In this document: piece after piece, positions 34,457 to 41,663 of the stretch
How positions within the stretch are numbered: position 1 is the stretch's first letter
Layout: the number at the start of each line of letters is the position of its first letter
Assembly: GCA_963703605.1 (NCBI GenBank)
Contig: CAVPFC010000009.1
Span: forward strand, 102,335-166,334
Length of the DNA stretch: 64,000 bases
Reading direction: 5' to 3'
Source of the DNA: DASXKD01 sp963703605
GTDB lineage: Bacteria > Actinomycetota > Actinomycetes > Streptosporangiales > Streptosporangiaceae
Notes under the pieces: model-generated
What the model was told of the DNA's origin: nothing
Databases searched by the model: none
What the model saw: the letters and a program-made list of their open reading frames with translations, nothing else
Translations under genes and position numbers: made by a program

Positions 34457-34926
34457 CAAACGGCCTGACCCACCTGGACCAGTCCGGCCACGCCCGGATG
34501 GTGGACGTCTCCGGCAAGGACGTGACCGCCCGCGAGGCCCGTGCGTCTGGGCGGGTGCTGCTGTCCGCCGCCGCCATCGCGGCGATCCGGGAGGGGCAGG
34601 TGCCCAAGGGCGACGCCCTGGCGGTGGCCAGGATCGCCGGGATCCAGGGCGCCAAGCGCACCCCGGACCTGATTCCCCTGTGCCACCCCATCGCGGTGCA
34701 CGCGGTGGCCGTGGACCTGGCCGTGACCGGGGATGCCGTCACGATCGAGGCCGTGGTCCGCACCGCGGACCGGACCGGGGTGGAGATGGAGGCGCTGACG
34801 TCGGTGACCGTGGCCGCGCTCGCGCTGATCGACATGGTGAAGGCCATCGACCCCGCCGCGGTGATCAGCGACGTGCGCGTCGAGGAGAAGTCCGGCGGCA
34901 AGACCGGGACCTGGCGCCGGCCATGA
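34453..34926 (+). CDS. moaC: Cyclic pyranopterin monophosphate synthase accessory protein MoaC (157 aa)
   Basis: Acts in the first step of molybdenum-cofactor synthesis. Marks: HARMVDVSGKDVTAREARASGRV, then IPLCHPI (with the catalytic His) and GVEMEALTSVTVAALALIDMVKA. ATG overlaps the moeA stop (ATGA), and its own stop overlaps the mog ATG (ATGA). The run of overlaps makes galU-moeA-moaC-mog one unit. Confidence 0.95.
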   Translation: MTNGLTHLDQSGHARMVDVSGKDVTAREARASGRVLLSAAAIAAIREGQVPKGDALAVARIAGIQGAKRTPDLIPLCHPIAVHAVAVDLAVTGDAVTIEAVVRTADRTGVEMEALTSVTVAALALIDMVKAIDPAAVISDVRVEEKSGGKTGTWRRP

Positions 34927-35510
34927 CCGGCGATCCGGTGGCAACCGGCCCGGGGCGAACCGGCGCGGGAACGGGCCCGGGGGAAACAGGCTCGGGGGAG
35001 ACAGGGCCGGGCGGGGGGCCGGCGATCCGGGCGCTGGCCATCACCGTGTCCAACCGCGCCGCCGCCGGGGTCTACGAGGACCGTTCCGGGCCGGTCCTGG
35101 CCGGGCTGCTGGCGGAGGCGGGCTGCGCCGTTGACGGGCCGCTGGTCGTGCCGGACGGTGAGCCGGTGGAGGCGGCGCTGCGGGCCGCGATCGCGGCCGG
35201 TTACGACGTCGTGGTGACCACCGGGGGGACCGGCCTGACGCCGGGCGACCTCACGCCGGAAATGACGCGCCGGGTGCTGGACCGGGAGATCCCGGGCATC
35301 GCGGAAGCGATCAGGGCCGCGGGAGTCGCCTCCGGGATCCCGTCGGCGATGCTGTCCCGCGGGCTGGCCGGCCTCGCGGGCCGCGTGCTCATCGTCAACC
35401 TGGCCGGTTCATCGGGCGGCGTCAGGGACGGCATGGCGGTACTCGCGCCGGTTCTCGGGCACGCGGTGGACCAGGCGCACGGTGGTGACCACCCCCGCCC
35501 TGGGAAGTGA
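34923..35510 (+). CDS. mog: Molybdopterin adenylyltransferase MogA/MoaB family (195 aa)
   Basis: Adenylates molybdopterin before Mo insertion. The active loop is VVVTTGGTGLTPGDLTPEMTRRVLDREIPGIAEAIR, with NLAGSSGGVRDGMAVL later. The start ATG (34923) overlaps moaC; the first ~32 residues are a Gly/Thr/Pro-rich tract (GPGRTGAGTGPGETGSGETG), unusual for the family. The domain proper begins at IRALAITVSNRAAAG. Confidence 0.92.
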   Translation: MTGDPVATGPGRTGAGTGPGETGSGETGPGGGPAIRALAITVSNRAAAGVYEDRSGPVLAGLLAEAGCAVDGPLVVPDGEPVEAALRAAIAAGYDVVVTTGGTGLTPGDLTPEMTRRVLDREIPGIAEAIRAAGVASGIPSAMLSRGLAGLAGRVLIVNLAGSSGGVRDGMAVLAPVLGHAVDQAHGGDHPRPGK

Positions 35511-35583
35511 CCGGCTCCGCCCCCGGGAAGGGACCGGCTCCGCCCCCGGGAAGGGACCGGCTCCGCCCCCGGGAAGGGACCGG
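35509..35583 (+). repeat. 23-bp tandem repeat, 3.3 copies
   Basis: Three perfect head-to-tail units (GACCGGCTCCGCCCCCGGGA plus AGG) and a 6-bp partial, starting at the mog stop codon. The GC-rich units can fold on themselves (CCCGGG). It could be a termination region or simply replication slippage. Confidence 0.9.
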
Positions 35584-35677
35584 CCCGCCCCGGACGCCCC
35601 CCGGGCCGGCCCGAAACTCCACTTTTCCCAACGCCTGGATCCGGATTGACCGTAGCGTCCCGCCTCGAACACAGGGA

Positions 35678-36337
35678 ATGATGACGAACGTGGGACGTTT
35701 GCGCGGATGGCCGGTGACGATAACTGAACCGTCGCTACTGGATGCGCACGTTACGCTTCGCCCGGTCAGGGTTCGGGACGCCAGGGTCTGGCGGGACTCC
35801 AGGGTTCGCAACGCCGCCTGGCTGCGCCCCTGGGAGCCGACTAACCCGGAAACCCCGCTGTACCGGTCGAGCGTCGGCCCCTACGTGGCCATGGCACGCA
35901 CCATGCGCCGCGAGGCGCGGCAGGGCCTTGCCCTGCCGTGGGCGGTCATCTACGACGGCAGGTTCGTCGGCCAGCTCACGGTTGGCAGCATCCTGTGGGG
36001 TTCGGCGCGCTCCGGGCAGGTCGGGTACTGGGTCGACGAGCAGGTAGCCGGCCGGGGAGTGATCCCCACCGCGCTGGCGATGGCGATCGACCACTGTTTC
36101 TTCGTGGTGGGACTGCACCGGGTCGAGGCCAGCATCCGTCCGGAAAACCACGCCAGCAGGCGCGTGGTGGAAAAGCTCGGGTTTCACGAGGAAGGCCTGC
36201 GCCGCAGGTATCTCCATATCGACGGGGCCTGGCGGGATCACCTTTGCTACGCGATCACGATCGAGGACGTGGCGGGCGGCCTGATGACCCGGTGGCGCCG
36301 CATCCTGTCCGCCTCGCGCTCGGAAACGGCCAGCTAA
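35678..36337 (+). CDS. rimJ: GNAT acetyltransferase, RimJ/RimL type (219 aa)
   Basis: N-acetyltransferase fold: VTLRPVRVRDARVWRDSRVRNAAWLRPWEPT at the start, LPWAVIYDGRFVGQLTVGSI, the acetyl-CoA loop QVAGRGVIPTALAMAIDHCF, and VGLHRVEASIRPENHASRRVVEKLGFHEEGLRRRYLHIDGAWRDHLCYAI. RimJ acetylates ribosomal protein S5 in E. coli; the actinobacterial target is unproven. The ATG at 35678 is followed by a second ATG and preceded by GGGA; the frame upstream runs through the 23-bp repeats and is not protein-like. Confidence 0.9.
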   Translation: MMTNVGRLRGWPVTITEPSLLDAHVTLRPVRVRDARVWRDSRVRNAAWLRPWEPTNPETPLYRSSVGPYVAMARTMRREARQGLALPWAVIYDGRFVGQLTVGSILWGSARSGQVGYWVDEQVAGRGVIPTALAMAIDHCFFVVGLHRVEASIRPENHASRRVVEKLGFHEEGLRRRYLHIDGAWRDHLCYAITIEDVAGGLMTRWRRILSASRSETAS

Positions 36338-36341
36338 ACCG

Positions 36342-36740
36342 TCAGCGATGCTCGTCGGGCGGGCGCATCCGCCACGCGTAGCCCAGGTTTATCGCGGCGA
36401 TCGCGAGCCACACCACGAGCAGCCCAGCGAAACCAACCGGCTGCTTGCCTGCCGCTACCACGATCGCGGTCAGCGGTATGCCGAGCGCGATAGAGCCCAT
36501 GGCCAGCGCGAGGGCGCTGCTCGACCTCGGCGCGCGCGGCGCCGGCGGCGCGGCCATCCGCTGCGCGGCCAGTGGCTGCGCCGCGGCCTGGGCAAGCCTG
36601 GCGTCGACCCGTGCGTCGATCTCCCTGCCCACCCGGTCCACGAACGAGTCGAGGACCGCATCCCGGTACTCGGGGCCAAGTTCCCCATGTGTCTCGGCGG
36701 CCGCCCGGAGTTCTCCGGCGGACAATGGCGAATCGGTCAC
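36342..36740 (-). CDS. Conserved membrane protein with acidic N-terminal helix (132 aa)
   Basis: The N-terminal half is helical and charged (LRAAAETHGELGPEYRDAVLDSFVDRVGREIDARVDARLAQAA), a pattern seen in many actinobacterial proteins of this length. Two transmembrane helices follow (SSSALALAMGSIALGIPLTAIVVAA and FAGLLVVWLAIAAINLGYAW). It ends 4 bp from the convergent rimJ stop. Function unknown. Confidence 0.75.
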   Translation of the reverse strand: MTDSPLSAGELRAAAETHGELGPEYRDAVLDSFVDRVGREIDARVDARLAQAAAQPLAAQRMAAPPAPRAPRSSSALALAMGSIALGIPLTAIVVAAGKQPVGFAGLLVVWLAIAAINLGYAWRMRPPDEHR

Positions 36741-36987
36741 CTAGCCACGGTATACCGTGCGCCTCAGGAGGTGAGCCAGGCCGAATCTGCGTAATGCACC
36801 AAAGCGGGATTTGAGCGGACGGCGCGGCGCGCTGGAAGCGTTCCCGCCCGGCCGATCTCACGACACACCGGGCCGAATGCTCGTCAACGCCGGTCCCGAC
36901 CCTTACGGTGCGTCACGTGAGCATGCCCGTGATGGCGCCTGCGCAGCGGCCGGCCAGGCCCGTGCGCCCGGGATCGATGGTAGCGCG

Positions 36988-37770
36988 TTGAGCAGCGCGA
37001 TCCTCTACCTTGCGATCGTGGCCATCTGGGCCGTGGTGCTCGTGCCCCGCTGGCTGCGCCCGCGGTCGGCCCAGCCGCAACCCGCGGAACACCTCGGGGA
37101 CCCGCAGTCCGGGGAGCCCCAGCCGGGGGAATCGCAGCCAGGCGAGCCGCAGGAGGCGGCGCCGGAGGCCGTGGAGCCCTCGCCCGCCGAGCCGCAGCCG
37201 GTGATGGCGCAGTCGGTGATGGCGCAGTCGGTGATGACGCAGCCCGTGGACGGCGGCTGGCACGAGCCGGATCCCGGCCCGGCCGATGCCCCAGCGTGGA
37301 CGGAGGATACTGGCCCCGGCGAGCCGGTCCCGGCGCCCCCTGCCCGCGCCGCCCGGCGCGCCGAGATCGTCCAGGCCCGCCGCCGCCTGCTGGCCATGAT
37401 CGTCGTGCTCACCGCCGGGGCCGTGGCACTCGCGGTAACCGGCATCGCCGCGTTCTGGGTGGTCATCCCGCCTGCGGTCCTGCTGACCGGTTTCCTGGTG
37501 CTGCTCCGCGAAGCGACCCGTATCGATGCCGAACGGGCACGCCGTGCCGCCCGCGCACACGAAACCGCACCCGATCGCGTCGCCGGCCAGGAGCCCGGGT
37601 CGTTCCGCGCCGACGCAGCCGCGAGCCCGGACCAGGCGCCGGTCACCGCCGCGGCGGCTGACGCCGCCGAGCCGCCGCCTGGCGCGGAGATCATCGACAT
37701 CTCCGGCCGCATCAGCGACCAGGTGTACGACCAGTACGCCGACGCCGCGGACCGCGCCGTCGGCGACTAA
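36988..37770 (+). CDS. glpR: Gephyrin-like protein receptor GlpR, membrane protein (260 aa)
   Basis: N-terminal membrane helix SSAILYLAIVAIWAVVLVPRWLR, a long Pro/Glu/Gln-rich linker with repeated QSVM/EPQ units, then a basic RRRLLAM and paired membrane helices (IVVLTAGAVALAVTGIAAFWVVIPPAVLLTGFLVLL), and a C-terminal tail ending ISDQVYDQYADAADRAV. This matches actinobacterial GlpR in layout and in position after galU, glp and rimJ. GlpR binds Glp at the septum in Corynebacterium. The start is taken at TTG 36988, where the membrane helix begins; no nearer ATG exists. Confidence 0.75.
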   Translation: MSSAILYLAIVAIWAVVLVPRWLRPRSAQPQPAEHLGDPQSGEPQPGESQPGEPQEAAPEAVEPSPAEPQPVMAQSVMAQSVMTQPVDGGWHEPDPGPADAPAWTEDTGPGEPVPAPPARAARRAEIVQARRRLLAMIVVLTAGAVALAVTGIAAFWVVIPPAVLLTGFLVLLREATRIDAERARRAARAHETAPDRVAGQEPGSFRADAAASPDQAPVTAAAADAAEPPPGAEIIDISGRISDQVYDQYADAADRAVGD

Positions 37771-37848
37771 GCGTCCGACCGGCCGGCCGAGCACGATCGC
37801 CAAATGCGCGAACAGGCGCCGGTGTTTGCTACGCTGACAGCCGTTCTT

Positions 37849-37922
37849 GGGGCTGTAGCGCAGTCCGGTAGCGCACCTCGTTCGCATCGAGGGGGTCAGG
37901 GGTTCAAATCCCCTCAGCTCCA
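37849..37922 (+). tRNA. tRNA-Ala (anticodon CGC)
   Basis: The cloverleaf folds: acceptor GGGGCTG with CAGCTCC, D-arm GCGC..GCGC, anticodon stem CCTCG-CGAGG with loop TTCGCAT (anticodon CGC), T-arm GGGG TTCAAAT CCCC. No CCA encoded. Its 3' part is the attachment core of the island to its right. Confidence 0.95.
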
Positions 37923-37923
37923 C
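37880..37923 (+). repeat. att core, tRNA-Ala side
   Basis: 44 bp from just before the anticodon to one base past the tRNA end. Identical base for base to 56513-56556; the flanks differ at once on both sides. Confidence 0.92.
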
Positions 37924-38299
37924 TAGGAATTGCAGGTCAGAGGCTCACAGGAGGCGGCCGCTTGGCCGCTGAAGATCGTTTGTCACCCAGATGTCACCAG
38001 GATAGAGCGCGCACAGGTGACACTGGCCGCGACCAGACGGCTATCAACGTCATGTAACAACGGCCTCTCTGCTGCCAGGGACGCAGGAGGAGAGCCGCCC
38101 GGCTACTGCCATGCCGAACTCGTCGCTCGGGCCGGTTCCGATGGCGGTACCCAAACGGGGTGATACGGCGGGTTATCCCCAGTTGTGAGTTCAGCCTGAC
38201 TCAAGGTGCCGCGCGGGGGGAACTCGCGGTCATCTGGGACTTGGCGGTCGCGATCAACGTGGGTTCGTGGCGGGGCATCATAGTGACGCCACAGGCGCC
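37924..38299. other. tRNA-proximal stretch without an intact gene
   Basis: This is where an integrase usually lies in such elements. No tyrosine-recombinase motif was found in any frame. Several TGTCAC direct repeats (about 37981-38020) are present, which could be integrase arm sites or chance. Confidence 0.4.
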
Positions 38300-38552
38300 C
38301 TTGACAGGTTCCGGCTGGCGTGAACACTCCTACGGCGGGTTCGGCGGAGGGCACCCACACTTCCTCCCGCATGCTCCTGACCTTCTGAGGAGCAGAGTTC
38401 GTAACGGAGTGCATCGCTGAGCCGTTGGGCGTGCTGGTCGCCGGTGGCTGCCGGTGGCAGCCGCCCAGATGCTTGGTCAGGTAGCCGATGCACCGGGCCG
38501 CGTCCTTCGACCCGGCGAGCACGCCCTCGGCGTTGAACTTATCCCGCGGATC
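38300..38552 (-). pseudogene. RepSA-like replication initiator remnant
   Basis: The minus strand reads DPRDKFNAEGVLAGSKDAARCIGYLTKHL, then in a shifted frame HAQRLSDALRYELCSS. Both pieces match consecutive parts of RepSA-type initiators of actinomycete integrative elements (G-F-L-A-G...R-C-I-G-Y-L-T-K-Y-L-T-K, then H-x-x-R-L-x-x-A-L-R-Y-E-P-C-S). At least one frameshift separates them and both gene ends are missing. It identifies the island type. Confidence 0.65.
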
Positions 38553-38616
38553 ACCAGCTTGATTGTGAAGTCTACTTACCCCATGAAGTGGAGTTACTCA
38601 GGCTTTAGGAGGGCGG

Positions 38617-39189
38617 ATGGACCAGGCTGAGAGAGAGCACATCCGGCACGAGCTCGAAATCGCGGCGAACGAGCTCTTCGCTGGCTGGATACGCCGGGTC
38701 GAGTTGCTGCAACACGACGACGCGCCGTGGATGGAGCCGGGCCAGCGGATGCCCAGGCTCGTCTTTAAAGATCCCGCCGACCGCGTACGAGATCCGCATC
38801 CCGATCCCCGCAAGGTGGCCAAGGCGGCCAGGACGTTCAAGCTGGCCGTCGCTCCCGGGCTCAACCAGTTCCGGAACGACCTGTGGGAGCGGTGGCCCGA
38901 GATCCGGTACATCGAGGTGACGACCGAAGACAATCGCGGCCAGCGGACGGGCGGTAACGTCCAGTTCGTCGAAGACGGCCGCGAGGCCGCCGATGGCGAG
39001 TTCACCCACGTGATGGTCCGGCTCAGAACGGCCGAGCTGGACATCGTGGACACGCTGATCGCCGCGGGTATCGCGAACAACCGCGCGGAGGCCATCCGCT
39101 GGGCCCTGACCCGCATCCGCGAACGCCCCGCCTACGAGCAGTTGCGGGAACACACCCGCGACATTGACCGGCTCAAGAACGAGTTCTAA
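38617..39189 (+). CDS. Protein with C-terminal ribbon-helix-helix-like domain (190 aa)
   Basis: AGGAGGG lies just before the ATG. The N-terminal two thirds (RHELEIAANELFAGWIRRVELLQHDDAPWMEPGQRMPRLVFKDPADRVRDPHPDPRKVAKAA) match nothing I know. The C-terminus (THVMVRLRTAELDIVDTLIAAGIANNRAEAIRWALTRIRERPAYEQLREH) has the beta strand plus two helices of ribbon-helix-helix DNA-binding proteins. It may be an antitoxin-like or element-regulatory protein. No obvious toxin partner is adjacent. Confidence 0.65.
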   Translation: MDQAEREHIRHELEIAANELFAGWIRRVELLQHDDAPWMEPGQRMPRLVFKDPADRVRDPHPDPRKVAKAARTFKLAVAPGLNQFRNDLWERWPEIRYIEVTTEDNRGQRTGGNVQFVEDGREAADGEFTHVMVRLRTAELDIVDTLIAAGIANNRAEAIRWALTRIRERPAYEQLREHTRDIDRLKNEF

Positions 39190-39317
39190 CTAGGGCTCGA
39201 GCCCCGTTCGGCGATCGGGAGTCCCGGCGGCCCGGGCGGGAACTCGTCACACCCGAATACGACGGGTTACCAGTTCCCGCGAGTTCAGCCGCACCGCCTG
39301 CAACAACGTCACAAAGA

Positions 39318-39533
39318 CTAGGTCTGCGGGCTAGCCGCAGGCTGCCTTGTCTTCTTGCCTCGGGTGTCTTCTGGTTCATCTTCGAGCGGCTTAGTGAGCT
39401 TGTTCACTGTTAGCCCAGCGTTGCGCGCCCGCGCGGCCTGGCTAGTGTCGAAGGTCAGCAAGGTGACGGGGGCACCTGCTGCACCTTGCGCTGCTAGCCC
39501 TGATCTTTCATAGGGGCTGATGGCTGCCGCTGG
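39318..39533 (-). pseudogene. PIN-like nuclease, C-terminal remnant
   Basis: A minus-strand frame reads APVTLLTFDTSQAARARNAGLTVNKL, then a Lys/Pro-rich tail and stop. The T-L-L-T-x-D-T-x-x-A-x-R-A-x-x-A-G pattern is that of the last strand and helix of PIN nucleases. No start or N-terminal acidic motif is found; the IS1380 copy begins just to the right. Confidence 0.4.
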
Positions 39534-39669
39534 CCGGCGTGGTGGCCGGTTTCTGGACCTGGATTTTAGGGCCGGGGTATGACGGTGGCCCGGCTGTCGG
39601 GCCGGGTGGCCGGGGGTTCCACGGGCCCCGGGGTTTCCTTCCTTGCTCGGCGGGACGGGTTTGTGCTGG

Positions 39670-41162
39670 TCAGGTGGGGTGCGGGATGGCCTGGACGCGC
39701 TGCCAGGCGGTGACGATTTCCTCTGCCCAGGGCCAGGTGGCGGCGATTTTCAGGGTTCTGCGGCGCCCGCCGCGGACGAGGCGGGCGGCGGCGTGCAGGA
39801 CGCGGTAGCGCAGCGTCTTCGGCTCTGCTCTGGCGAGGTCGCCGTCCAGGGCCAGGAGCTTCAGCCAGGACAGCAGGATGCAGGCGATCATGGCGGCGTC
39901 GAGCCACGCCTTGTTCAGCCCGTAGTCATGCGAGGGGAAATGTCCCAGGCCGGTGTTCTTGCCGGTGCGGATGACGTCCTCGACGCGGGCGTGGACGCGG
40001 TGCGCGGCGTCGATGTAGGCGCACTGGCCGCGCCAGCCCCTGGTCGCGGCGGGCAGGTTGGTGACCCACAGGGAGTAGCGCCAGCCGTCGGCGGCCTCGA
40101 ACAGGGACAGCTGCGCGCCGGGGTGCGGGCGCTCGCGGCGGGCGAAGACCCGCATCGTCTTGGGCCAGCCCTTGAGCTGGTCGCCGTCCGGGCCTTCGCG
40201 CAGCAGCCCGGTCAGCTCGGTGACGTGCGCTTCTTCGATCCAGCAGGCCCGGTGCGCGCAGCGCTGGCTCCGCGCAGGCATCGTCGGCGCGGCGCTCGCG
40301 GACCTCGCCCCTGCCGTCGATCGCGGCCTCCCAGGCGTGCTCGGGGACCTTGCCGATCGCGGCCTTCTCCCGCGCGGCGAGCTCCCAGCCGACGGAGTAG
40401 GTGACCTGGTAGCCGTGCCGGGAGGCGAGCCGGTCCAGCTCCTTGACCAGGGCGTGGCTGGCGCCGGCCCCGTCGCAGGTGATCATCAGCTTGCGCCGCA
40501 GCGCCGGCGGCAGCGCCGTGATCGCCTCGTCCAGCAGGCGCAGGTGATCGGCGGCGGTGTTGCGACCCGGCCGAGCCGGGGCGCAGCATCCAGGCCAGCG
40601 GCTCGGCCATGTTATCGCAGGCCGCGATGATCGGGTGATGGCCGTAGCCCTTGAAATTCGGCTCTGCCAGCTCCTTGTCGCTGTGCGCGGTCACGACGGT
40701 CGCGTCCAGCCGGATGCAGGTCACGCCCTCGAGCCTGCGGTCCGCGACCCGGACCGGCGGCAGCCCGCCGTGCCGCGCGATGCCGTGCGCCCACGCGTGC
40801 CGCCGCGCCTTACTCACCGCGGCCGTGATCTTCCGCCTCCTGCGGTCCCCGCCGGCGGCGATCTCCTTCAGCGCCCGCCACGCGGTCGGCACCGACGCGA
40901 CCGGGCCGAGCAGCTCCCGCTGGTCGCCCATCACCCGGAAATCGCTGATCACCCGGGCGCCGTCCGCGATCGCGCACGCCAGGTCCGAGAAGACGCGGCC
41001 CCGGTCATGCCCGCCCAGCGGCGACGGCAGCGCCGCCGACAGGCCGGCCGTCAGGCCCGTCCGGTCCGCCAGCTGGCGCAGCAGCACCAGCCCCGCGTGC
41101 GACACGACGCCCGAGCCGCCGCCGGTGACTTCAAGACCACGCGACCATCCTGTAGCGTGCAT
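39670..41162 (-). pseudogene. IS1380-family transposase, two frameshifts
   Basis: Three consecutive minus-strand frames together make one transposase. First: GGGSGVVSHAGLVLLRQLADRTGL...LDATVVTAHSDKELAEPNFKGYGHHPIIA (to ~40565). Then ITCDGAGASHALVKELDRLASRHGYQVTYSVGWEL (to ~40285). Then TELTGLLREGP...WRYSLWVTNLP...AYIDAAHRVHARVEDVIRTGKNTGLGHFPS. These are IS1380 signatures, with catalytic Asp in LDATVV and CDGAGAS. Shifts near 40565 and 40285 break it. Only one copy is visible here. Confidence 0.85.
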
Positions 41163-41166
41163 GTAG

Positions 41167-41235
41167 AAAGTGCTCCTCGAACCCGGAGTGATAAGGACCT
41201 AGACAACCCTTATCGTCCCAGGTCAGGAGCACTTT
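41167..41235. repeat. Inverted repeat upstream of the IS1380 transposase
   Basis: AAAGTGCTCCT (41167-41177) and AGGAGCACTTT (41225-41235) are perfect inverted repeats; inside them ATAAGG and CCTTAT form a second pair. It probably belongs to the IS end and transposase leader. A matching left terminus was not found. Confidence 0.6.
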
Positions 41236-41663
41236 TCCGTTCAGGCGCGCCGCTCAGCCGCCGAACCCCCGTGAAAGGCCAGGGTTAAGTACGTCACCCG
41301 ATGACAGACCGCGAACCTGCGGACCCGGCGAGGCCGGCAGGCGGAACACCCCGGCGCCTGCCTGCCGGTGTGCTGTAACAGGCCTGGCGTCACGGGCGTT
41401 TCGCCGGTCAGAGGTCTGTCCCGCGCGGGGCCTGTCCCACCTCCCTGGGCCGGGCCCCGCGACGTGTGGCGGGCGAATCGCGGTCAGTGGCTGCTCCGCG
41501 CACGGGGATGCCGCCTGGCCGTGACGCCGGCTGGCGCTGTGCCGCGCCCCATCAGCCGCCTGGGTAAAAGTGTCATCCGGTCTTGGCGGCTATCACATTC
41601 GCGCAAAGAATTGGTTGAGACATGTGTGCTTTGGCGGAAGCAGGCCGCATTGGAGGCGCTGAG
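41236..41663. other. Gap upstream of the GH3 gene
   Basis: About 430 bp with no gene. It should hold the GH3 promoter. Confidence 0.4.

Noticed and set aside
35509..35583. 23-bp repeats considered as CRISPR or integron attC
   Set aside because: No spacers, no attC-type core sites, only three copies.
36913..37923. 336-codon minus-strand ORF across glpR and the tRNA-Ala gene
   Set aside because: Runs through a tRNA gene and is antisense to a membrane protein with clear helices; a shadow.
37924..38299. Integrase gene next to tRNA-Ala
   Set aside because: Searched both strands for R-H-R-Y type motifs; none found, only the RepSA-like remnant further in.
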